From positions 186,001 to 250,000 of the forward strand of contig BDSL01000066.1 of NCBI GenBank assembly GCA_003116995.1: a DNA stretch of 64,000 nt. Direction: 5' to 3'. The DNA comes from Yamagishiella unicocca (Eukaryota; Chlorophyta; Chlorophyceae; Chlamydomonadales; Volvocaceae). Within the stretch, counting starts at the first letter, position 1, and the number at the start of each line of letters is the position of its first letter. Under the pieces are notes generated by a model. It was given only the letters and a program-made list of their open reading frames with translations. It ran no database searches and was not told the origin of the DNA. The position numbers and the translations under genes were made by a program. This document shows positions 30,341-40,500 of this stretch, in pieces.

Positions 30341-33300
30341 TCAGTGGACATCACAACTCTTGCAACCGGCCGACATGGCGACGGCAGCAGCGGCGCCACG
30401 CCCCGACCCGACCCCACCGCTGGCACCCAGCAAGGCGCCCTGGACCCATCGGTGTTTCAACAGCTCGTAGATCGTGGGCCGGTCGACAGGCATGTCCATC
30501 AGGCAAGACATGACGAAGGAACGCGCGTCGGAGCTGATGCACGAGGGGAACGCGGGTGCTCTGCCGGCGGTCACTCGGTCGTCGACCGGGGGCGGGCCAC
30601 CCGGGAAGGGTGTGAAGCCCACCAGGAGCTCGTACGTCAGGACGCCCAGGGACCAGATGTCCGCGGCGGCGCCGTACGCCAGTTGGGCGTTGCCCTTGTT
30701 GTCGTCCGGTGCACGCTTCAGCGGGCACACCTGGACCTCCTGCGCGGGGAGGTGAAGCGGGTGGCCGGCGGGTCAGTCGGCTGCCGCAGGGGTTGGGGGC
30801 CAAACACGGCGTCACCTGCTGCAGACAGCGGTGTATGGACAGACGGTCGGTGACCCCTTGCGTGGTGCCCCCTGTTCACCGTATCGAAAAGGAAATCCGT
30901 AACCTCGAGTCTTACAGGCGCTGTTTCTGCACAATCAAGGCATGTCACGTATCCTTCACCCCTCCGTGTTTGCCTCCGTGCCCGACAAAACCAACATGCG
31001 CGCACGCGCCCCAAACAGCGACGCCCTGCAGCCACCCCAAACAACCGCGTCCTGTACGGCATTGCTTCTTGCAGCCACCCGCCCTTCCTTGCACCCCCCC
31101 CCCCGCAGAGCCCGCCACTTACTGGCGCCATGTAGTCCCGCGACCCGGTGCGCGTGACGGCCCGCTCCTCCGCGAGGCACACCGACACGCCGTAGTCGCA
31201 CACTTTGAGCTTCCAGTCCGAGGTGAAGAGCACATTCTCCTGCGGCAGCGAAACGCGGCGCAGGGGAGGGACCCGTGGGTACAAGAGCAGCAGCTGCGGT
31301 GGACAGGAGGGTCGCGAAGGTGGCCGACACATGCAAGACAACGCAGCGGCTGGTCCCGCACGGCGCGCTGTTCACAACGCTTCGGCAAGACACGCTTTCA
31401 GCCCCTAGGTTTCAATCCCTAGGTCCAATCCCAAGGTTTCAATCCCTGGGTTTTGATCCCTAGGTTTCGATCCCTGGGTTTCGACGCGGGCGCGTGCCCG
31501 CTGCACTTCCGCCCCCGGGTGAGGAACTGCTCGTGTCTTTCCCCGACGACGCCACGTCTCCCACTCGGCAGCGTGTTTGAGGTTGTCGGTCACGCACTAG
31601 GCCGTGCAGGAGGGCGCGGTCTGGGCTCCCACCGCCGCAGCGACACCGCACCGGCCATCCCGTGCCTGCCCTGTGCTGCGTTGCTCTGCATCGCCGCCCT
31701 CCCCACAAACATCCAAAGCAGCGCCCTCATCGGCCAGCCCGGGACCTCCCTCACAGCCCTGCCGCCCCGCAGCCGCAGCAACCCGCCCCGCAGTAGCAGC
31801 AGCCCGGGTGCCCCGCAGCCGCAGCAACCCGCCCCGCAGTAGCAGTGGGACCCCCTATCCGGTCACATCCCCCGGACTCGCAGCCCTGGCACCCCGCAGC
31901 AGCAGCAGCCCGCCGGGACCCCCCTAGCCTGTAACATCTCAGGGGTTTTCCTGTACACTGGTTTTCCTGTACACTGGTTTTCCTGTACACTGGTTTTCCT
32001 GTACAAGGGTTTTCTTGTACAAGGGTTTTCTTGTACACGGGTTCTCCTGTACACGGGTTTTCCTTGTAACCCCTCCTCCTCAATGCCAGCCTACCCCGGC
32101 CCCAGCCGCGCCCGAGAAAACCCCAGCAAAACTATACCGACTGCCTCCGAATCTCTCTCTCCCCCCCACCTCCACCCTCCGACCACACGCTCACCCGCCA
32201 TACGCACACGGTCCCCTCCACCCACCCGTCGTCCACAAACTCCGGTCGGTATTCGGGCGGGTCAACGCGTTTTTCGCTATCCCATGTCCAGCCACCTCAC
32301 CAAGTTCTCTCGCTTGAGCCCAAAACAAACCCACTTCGCAAAACATTTCCTTGCGCCGCGCGGGGGTCCTCGTTTCCGTTAGCACAGGGAGTCGCCGCCG
32401 ATTTAGTCTTAGCCGCCGAAGGTCGACATACCCACCTCCGACTCTCCTAGTCTCCCCCACCAAGCTCTCCAGCATGCATCTCCACACGGCTGTCCTAAAC
32501 GGTTTTCTCTTTCGTACAAACGGGTTCTCCTTACAATCCACCGGCCACCCCCACCCCCTTCTCTTCGTCGGTTCGATTCATCTCTTGTGTGGAAGCGAAG
32601 CGCCGACCTACGGGTTCCCTCTCTCCCACCCACTGGCTTACTTTGCCTTACTTTGCCTTACTCAACCAACACGCGCTCCTAGCCTTCCCACGCGACCCAC
32701 CGGTTTGATGTCCCGGTGCACGATGCTCCGCGTGTGCAGGTAGTGCAGCGTGCGGAGCAGCGGCACCATCACCAGCTCGAGCGCCTGCTGCTCGCTCATG
32801 CGACCGCCCAGCTTCCGTCGCGCGCGGTCCAGCGACCCTCCGCGGACGTACTCGAGCACCATGACGAGTTTGTTGTCCTCCTGCGTGCGACCGCGCGTGT
32901 ACGGAACCACACAATGCCGTCATAATGCCGTACACATCCGTACACAGTACCGCAAGGAGCCTCGGTAAATGTCGGTTTCAACAACACCGGAATGGTCACG
33001 ATTGATTAGCTTGAGGCCTGAGGCACACGAGTACCAGCATTAGCAATGCTGCGCAGTCATACCTGCGCCAACGACATCGCACGACACCAGTCAGTGGGCA
33101 GCCAGAGAGGCCTCGTGACCCCGGGTCGAAGCATTCACGACCCCCCCTCAAACGCGCTGGCCCCAAGCCCCGGCCCCCTGCCCCGCCGCAGCCCCCCCCC
33201 TCCCCTCCCTGTGCTCAGCACCCGTGCGCCCCGCCGCGCCGCGCACCCTGAACGACGCCAGCAGCTGTACGACGCCCGGGTGCTCCAGGCGCGAGTGGAT

Positions 33301-35522
33301 GTCCAGTTCTCGCAGCACCTGGTTTCGGAGGAAGTCCGAGAGGCTGTTGAGCGCGTACACCTTGAGCACCACGTCCTGCCCGGAGCGGTGACACTTGGCC
33401 TGCGGGGGGGAAGTCGGGGGAGTGGCGAGACGACCGGGTTACGCGAGTTAGGAAACGGAGAGCACGGAGAGGGGGGCGGCGAGGAAAACGCGTGTACGAA
33501 AGGCAAAACCGTTTGGGACAGTCGTTTGGGGTTTGATGTCGTTTGTCGTTTGGGGATGCATGCTGGAGAACTTGGTGCACGGAGGGGGGGCGGAGGGGGG
33601 CACGCCGGTGTGGCGGTGGGTCCGAAAGTGGTCCGCTGAAAGGACAGAGAAGAGGTGATGAACCCTGAAGCCTGACCTCCCCACGGTCAGGATTGCCATA
33701 GCTGCGTGCGCCTAAATGAAATTCGCCCCCCCCTTGATCCCTGAAAAGTGCGAATTATGTGTGCCTGAGAGACCGCCTGCTGCCGGGCAGGGTTGCAGAC
33801 CGCCTGGGTTTCTTTCCGCTGTGCGTGTTGGGTAGGCGGTGCGGCCACTTGCGCGCGGTGGCCGTGAACCGTGTGCTGCCAAATGACACCTTTACCGCTA
33901 GGACTCTGAGCCCCCGGTGCTCTTGCCTTGTCATTGACCGCAACAAACCCGTGTGGCGGCACTTGACATCCACACGTGGGGACGTGCCTCCCTGACCCTA
34001 GTCCTCGACCATGTGCACACATGAGCAGGCAGCTCCCTCCAGCCCCTAAACACACGCTCAATTAACCAAAGCGCCTCGATTTCCGAGATTTCCGGGTCGG
34101 CACCTGTAATCAATCCCCATGTAACGTTGCCGCGTTGTAGGTTTTTTTTAACCTGCAGGGTCCTCGAAAGGGGCTGCCCCTACCTACCCCAACGTTGCCG
34201 CGTTGTAGGTTTTTTTTAACCTGCAGGGTCCTCGAAAGGGGCTGCCCCTACCTACCCCAACCTTGATACATAACCCCCTGGTTACAACCAAATCCGCCGT
34301 CGATGATTTGCTGTGTCGGTCGGTCGGAACCTGGCAAAGTGCACGTCGCGCGCGTCCCTGACACCCACCGCGCCATCCCCAGACCCCCGCCTCGCCAACC
34401 AAGCGCCCACCGCCCTACCTTGAAGACGGTGCTTGCGTAACCGCCGTACAGCTGCCGCGCTATGGTGAATTGGGACATGGACCAATCGCCACGGCGCATC
34501 GCCGGAGGCGCCGCGAGCCACAAATACACCAGGCCATTGCTGGGCGTCGCCCTGGGCGTGAACGCCGGAGGCATGGGCGGCGGCTTGGCCGTGGCTGGGA
34601 TGCTGCCGGTGGAGGCCCGGGACCGCGCAGTCAAACCCACGTCCATGAAACCTCCGTCGTGCCCTGAGGACGGGACCGACGTCGGAGTCCGGGGCTGCCG
34701 CGCGCCTAGCAAGATGTGACGGCTCGGCCGTGTCGCGCTTCCGACCGGCACAGGTGTTAGGGCGCGGCTGTTGGTGGGTGAGGATTCCTTGGAGTTAAGC
34801 CACGGCACGACTAGCACACCGCTGCTGGCGTGGGCGTAGTGCCCGGAATGCTGTTGATTTGGGTCGGGCAGGCGTTGCGGACTGCTGTTCTCTGTTCCCG
34901 ACGCGTGGATGGATGTCGTGCGAAGGAAGCTGGGGAGCTTCTCAAACGACGCCGACTGTGATGTTGCGGGGGGCGCGGCGCCTGGGGTAGGCGACACAGG
35001 GAGGGGCGCTGAGTCGCGAGTTCGGAGCTGCGGCGGGGCGCAGTCGACCGAGCGGCGGACGGATCTTGACAGGAGGTTGCGTTCCGCTAAGTGTCGCGCG
35101 AGGGGAGTTGGCTTCCTCGTTGGCGGTGACAAGGACTGCGGCGCGCCAGCGGGGTCGGAGCCGCTGCTGAGTCGCTTGAAACCCCCTGGGGACGTTGGTC
35201 CGGCTTCGCCATGTCCACCTCCTGTGCAACGTGTAGGTGTACCTAAATTACTGCTCTTTGGGCTGTCAAGCTGGGTGAACGATGCCCCTGAAACGTCCCG
35301 AAGTGGCATGCTGAGGTTGTCTGCCGACCAAAAGATCGAGTTGCCGCCAACACGGAGACTGCCATCCGCTGCGCTCCAGTCCGTCGAAGCCACGTCATCA
35401 GATGCGGGAATTTTGCTCTCCTCGGCGAAGGCCGCAACGCGGCGTATGAACAAGCCCTCGTTGCTGACTCTTGAGAACCCGACGGCTATAGGCCCCACCA
35501 TCACGCTCTTCCGATTGAGCAT
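30341..35522 (-). CDS. Aurora-like (CALK/ALK-type) Ser/Thr protein kinase, DYG variant
   Basis: Five exons: 35522-34419, 33399-33247, 32880-32701, 31239-31123 and 30739-30341, all GT-AG, all phase 0, giving 650 residues. An in-frame TGA just upstream supports the ATG at 35522. Residues 1-350 are a Ser/Pro/Thr-rich disordered region. The kinase domain runs from about 352 to 625: a degenerate glycine loop (QLYGGYASTVFK), VVLK with Lys381, the helix-C Glu399 (RELDIH), HRDIKPEN with Asp476, CDYGVS (494-496) in place of DFG, TRTGSRDYMAPE with the TGSRDYMAPEV activation-segment end, and DIWSLGVLTYELLVGFTPF. The overall pattern, including the insert rich in Lys/Asn after APEV, resembles the Aurora-like kinases expanded in Chlamydomonas and Volvox, where CALK acts in flagellar assembly and shortening. 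The substrate is unknown. All main catalytic residues are present, so it is probably active. Intron 31240-32700 holds several minisatellites. Confidence 0.88.
31402..31484. repeat. CCCTAGGTTTCAAT-type tandem repeat
   Basis: About six diverged units around ATCCCTAGGTTTCG in the kinase intron 31240-32700. The unit resembles but is not a telomere repeat. Confidence 0.85.
31760..31848. repeat. 48-bp tandem duplication, CAG/CCCGC-rich
   Basis: Two units of GCCCCGCAGCCGCAGCAACC... followed by partial relatives to about 31915. Intronic in the kinase gene. Confidence 0.75.
31936..32072. repeat. 18-bp GGTTTTCCTGTACACT minisatellite
   Basis: About seven units of GGTTTTCCTGTACACT/AAGG in the kinase intron 31240-32700. 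The unit is the reverse of the AAAACCCGTGTACG subunit of the dispersed module. The array therefore looks like an expanded module. Confidence 0.85.
32440..32545 (-). repeat. Dispersed module, near-complete reverse copy
   Basis: On the plus strand it reads CAAGCTCTCCAGCATGCATC, CTGTCCTAAACGGTTTTC, then CGTACAAACGGGTTCTCC. It lies in the kinase intron 31240-32700, sense to the gene. Confidence 0.75.
33482..33596 (+). repeat. Dispersed module, forward copy with duplicated core
   Basis: It reads GAGGAAAACGCGTGTACG, AAACCGTTTGGGACAGTCG, several TCGTTTG repeats, then ATGCATGCTGGAGAACTTGG. It lies in kinase intron 33400-34418, antisense to the gene. The internal TCGTTTG repeats are an early form of the expansion seen at 21935-22045. 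Confidence 0.8.
34123..34258. repeat. Exact 68-bp tandem duplication
   Basis: Units 34123-34190 and 34191-34258 are identical, including a T8 run and GGGTCCTCGAAAGGGGC. The duplication lies in the first intron of the kinase gene, about 160 bp from its donor. Confidence 0.95.
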
Positions 35523-37515
35523 CCTTTCTACTCAAGCAGGGCGGCTGCGGCGATGTAGCCCGCGGTTTGCAAACATGTGTTGCGTGGCCGACAAGGAAAA
35601 TGTAGGGAACTGGGAATGGATTAGAGTGGAAGCCGATACCATTATTGTGCACTTAAAGCCTTTACCACATATTTTCTGTAACCTATGCAAACTGCGAGCA
35701 AGGCGGTGCTCGTCATTATTTTCACTATGTAACGTACGACACAATCTTACGATACGTGCTCTTTTTACTGTTTCGCACAGAACAACAAACTGTTCACCGT
35801 GAGGTAGTTGAGGGACATTGGTATGTCCGGGAGCCGCGCCCAGTTACGGACGTGCTCCATCAGTCACCCGTACTCTGAAAGTCACAAAAGGGACTGCGGC
35901 AAAGGAGTGGACCGACATTGGTTTGTATTTATACGATAGCAATATTACAGGTATCTCAGTTATGAGGAATTACGATTATTAATGCGGTTTTGGCGAAGCC
36001 CCACGGTTCTTTGGAAGGCTAGTGGAAGCTTGCTAAGGGTCGTAATGGAAGCTTGCCGGAGGCTCCAAATGGCATATATCAAAAATTGCTTTACAATGTG
36101 TGGAGTTTACATACAATCACACACCGGTACCATAGTCAGTCTGGCCCACCACGGCAACCGTTCAGGACCCCATGTGGCTTGGACTACTTGCGAACTGCCG
36201 CACTGTATCATTGTTATTATCTGGTGGATTCCTAGTAATCTGCGCCTAGTGAACTTGCGTCATGCGCTTGCTGCGGTATTCCGACCATAAGAAGTCGGCA
36301 TGTTGCCGGCGCCTGCCCGACCAAACGTTTCCAAGTTTCACCACGATAAGCCTAGCGCCCATCGAGCCCTGACAAGAGGCTACCGAAGAATCTGTCTGCA
36401 AGCCTGCGATATGGATTACAAGTACTCACTTGGTATCCTTAAAGGTGCTGACAGTTATTATGTCGACGTGACCTTGCGATCCAGGTTTCGGCAAATCCGA
36501 TAACAAGCGCGAAGCTAAGGGTGACGATAAAACACGTTCGGGTCTTACAATTTCAACGCGCGTCCCATTAGTACACCCTAGTACGCCACTCCTGGCCACT
36601 CCAATAGGCCCCAATGACCCGTTCACAGATCAACTTGGTCTAAATACCATTTTACGGCTCACAAAGCTTTGAGACACACATACCAAAAGGCGGGATACGA
36701 AATATTACAGTCGCACCCAGCCGGATGAAAAGATCCCTTTGATAATCGGTGTCATGCGGCTCAAAGCTAGCAGCACTGCGCACCCTAAAACCCGTCACGC
36801 TGAATTGCTGATGGTCCCAAGCCTGGCAGCAGGTTGATGGACCTCGACGGCGATACGGTATGAGACGCACGTGACGCACGTGATGCTCGCGAAGCAGAGG
36901 CCAGCCATCGTTCTACCCGTTTCTACCCCTGTGCACCAGATTGCCAGCACTGCCGCGCTCTGGCCAATCCGGAAAGAAGGGCAAGGATGCGGGCCCTGGG
37001 GTGCAACCCCAACCCTCTCTCAAGCACGGATGATCGGTCCCACCTGGACCCATTCGCACTCATGCTGGTCATAGAACCGGATAACCAGCTGCTGTGTCCA
37101 GAAAACTGCGTGAATTGCCATTCATTTGCAAGCCGTTTGAACGCAGGTGCCGCCGCACCGCAATGTCACGACAACAGCTAGGCTGCGTTTCTTTTATAGG
37201 ACGGTACGGCACACAACCCTCGTGATATCAATCCACCGCCATACCGCGATTGCCCCGTCAACAGCGGAAAATTAACAGTCCGGACGGCGTGACCAGTCGG
37301 CCCGCCGAGGGGCGGCTGGCTTAGCAGGGCTTAGCGCACCGTGTGGTCTCTTGCAACCAGGCCCCTCGTGTCATCCCTTGCAGCCACACAAAAATCCATA
37401 TCGCTTGCGAGTGAGCAATGACTCAGCTCTGAACAGCTGGTGCGAGCGCTGCACGTTTCCTCGACTGTAGCTCGGGCATAGGGCCTCCCCACGTCCCTAG
37501 CGCCTCACCCGGCAG
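35523..37515. other. Spacer between kinase 5' end and aCRY 3' end
   Basis: Relatively AT-rich sequence without a recognisable gene. The kinase promoter and 5' UTR should lie next to 35522 and the aCRY 3' UTR next to 37515. No clear TATA box or polyadenylation signal was identified. Confidence 0.5.
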
Positions 37516-40500
37516 CTAGGAGGCGCCGCCGTCTGCCGCCGCTTTGCCGCCTGAGCCGAGGGCCTCATGGATCGTCCGCTGCCGCTTGCTGCCCGCCCCG
37601 GCACCCTTCGCCGGGCCCTTCGCGCCCTCCCTGGCGCCCTCCTTGGCAGGCGGCCGGGCTGCAGCAGCGCCGGCCCCTCCCGCCGCCGCAGCCTTCTTCT
37701 TGCCTGTGCTCGCGCCCCTTAGCGGCACGGTAGCGGCGGCCGCGGCGGCTGCAGAGGAGGCGGCGGCTGGCGCCATGGCTGGCGGCGGTGAGCTGCCCCT
37801 GTCGCCTTCCCCCTCACCGGACGACCTGCGCAGACAGGTGTACGAGGGCAGAGCACGAGAAGCTGTCAGCAACCAATCACACCGTCCGTTCGTATCGCCG
37901 CTTCCAGGATCCAATAACGCCCGTGCGCCAACCAACCAACGACCCAGGCGCGCCCACACCAGCAACGTGACTACACTGTGTCAATCACGCACTGTGTCAG
38001 GACATGCCGCCGACGACGAACCGGGAATGCGAGCCTGTCAGACGACAGGTCCTCGCACATCAGCATGGCGTCGATCCGATGCCTGCATACTCGCGCTGAA
38101 GCCCCCCCCGCCGACACACAAAACGTCTGTTCTAAACGGTTTTTTCTCGCATCCACGGGTCTTCCTCGAAACCCCACCCACAAAGCTGCTGAAGTCTGGA
38201 CATCCCGCCAAGCCCAGACAGATGTGCGACCGAAGCGTGCTGCTGCTGATGACGTGAGAGGTAGGGCCCCCTCCCATGCACCCTCCCATGCACCCTCCCT
38301 GGACTTGCCGTGCTCGTGAGGTACCGTACGGACCGTACATTCGCGTCGCGTTGCGTCGCGGCGGCGAAATCACGACTTGCAGGATCAGCACTTTTCGCAG
38401 CGGCGGTGTCGTACTTGAAAGCCACACCGCCGTACATCTCCCTACTCCGCCGTCCCCTTCGACTTGCAACCCGCTCGACTTGCAACCCCCACCACCCTGC
38501 CACTACAGCACTGCAGCTACAGCCACAGCGCTGCCGTGCCAGGTCGACACATCCACACCGTGCCCTGATCCCATCCCAGCCCCTCCCCTCCCCCGCACAA
38601 ATCCCACCCCCTCCCCTCCCCTCCCCCGCATAAACCCCCTCCCACCCCATCCCCTCCCACCCCATCCCCTCCACAAACCCCATCCTATCCCCTCCCCTCC
38701 CCCGCACAAATCCCATCCCATCCCCCCATCCCCCCCCGGGCGGCGCCTGACGGCACCCTGCACCCTCACTTGTTTGCCCGGTACGCCTGTGCCATTCTCG
38801 CCATGTTATGCTTGGACGCCACCGAGTGGTCCACTATGGGTCGGGGGTAGTCCTTTCCGATGATGCAGCCTGCGCGCCGCTGCACCTCCAGAGGCGCCGT
38901 CCACGGCTCGTATATGTACTTGGCCGGCATGTCTTTCAGGACGGGCAGGAACCTGTGGAGGGGGAAGTTGATAAGAGGATAAGGTGGGGGGGCAACGAAA
39001 ACGCAGTGGTTGCAAGGAAAACCCGTGTACGAAAGGAAACCGCTTAGGAACGAACGCAGGGCGGGGGTGGCATAGAAACCCTTGACGCGAAAAGGACAGG
39101 ACAGTTGGCGCATGTGCATGTTCGGCGGACACCTAGTTTGTGGGCATGGGTTGGTGCAACGTATCGGATACGGCTGGTGTGGAAACGTCTGGTTGAAGGA
39201 TGTGCACGCCGGGGGACGTTGTGGGTCAGTCGGCGGACTGGCGCGAATCCCACAGCCAGCCCCCAAGCCGCACGAGGAGACGGAATGAGTCCGTGTCGTG
39301 ACGGCGTCTGAGGGATCCCAGGGGGCGCCGCTTTGCCGTCCGGCTGCTCACGGAGTATGTACGGCACTCACTTGCGGATGAACTTGCCGTCCTTGTCGTA
39401 CTTTTTGCCGAAGGCGATCGGGCTGTAGACTCTGAAGTACTGGCTGTAGAAGGCGCTGGCGCTGAGCCACATCCAGTTGGCGGCGTTGAGGTAGTGGTCC
39501 TGCGGGCGGGAGGGGGATTACATAAAAGAACCGGTAACTCGACTTGGCGGGAGGGGGAGGGAGGGGCAGCAGGTGACAACCTCAAGGGAGGCCGGGAGGG
39601 GGGAAACAATAATAGAACCGGTAACGTGACTGGGGAAATGTAGCGTGTGCATAGCCTTGGGACACCGGGACGCGCGCGCATGCTACACACACGGACGCGA
39701 CGACGGTGGGTGCAGTGAAGAAGAAGAAGAAGAAGAAAAAGTGGACAATATTGTGGAGTGCAGAGCCGAGAACTGGGATGGCGAACGAGGAAGTCGCGGG
39801 ATGCACGGAGGGCTGGAGACGGCCCATCGGGAGGGGGGGAGGGAGGGGCAGCAGGGGACAACCCCGGGGGGGGCCGGGAGGGGCGGAGGGAGGGGCAGCA
39901 CCCCCACCCAGGCCCACGCCCTGCCTGCCTCCTGGCCCCCAACTCCCACCCGCGCGCCCCCTACCCCTGCCCGCCTGCTGGCTCCCTCACCGCCCCCCCC
40001 CCCGCCCCCTTGCCCCTCCCGTCCCCTTGCCGTCCGCCCCACCTGGTCTATGAGGCGCTCCTCGAACACCTCCATGCCTCGCTCCCAGCTGATGTACAGG
40101 TCCCCTCGCGTCAGGAAGCAGGCCACGCTGTGTCGGGCCAGGTGGTGCATCCAGCCCCACTGGCGCAGCTGGGTCATGATGGCGTCGATCCAGGGGAAGC
40201 CTGAGGCGAGGGAAAGGGTGGGCTGTAGACGCAGGCCGAAACCATCCAGGCTGGACCTCGTGGATCCCTCCCAACCCACAACTTCCCCTGCAACCACCAA
40301 CGGCAACCACCATCTGTGATAGCGGGGTTACAATAGCGGGGGGAGGGGGGCGGGGGGCGCAGCGGGGGAGGGACCCCCACTCTGTGCGGCCGCGGACGGC
40401 GGACGCGGAGCACCTACCCCACCTACCCGTCTGTTCCAAACGGGTTTTCCTCGTATCCACGGGTCTTCCTCGAAACCCACCCACTGGCAATGCCTCTTCT

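Noticed and set aside
31402..31484. Possible interstitial telomere repeat
   Set aside because: The CCCTAGGTTTC units resemble algal telomere repeats (CCCTAAAA) only loosely and vary too much.
37544..38257. 237-codon plus-strand ORF
   Set aside because: Antisense shadow of the last aCRY exon, extended through its intron.
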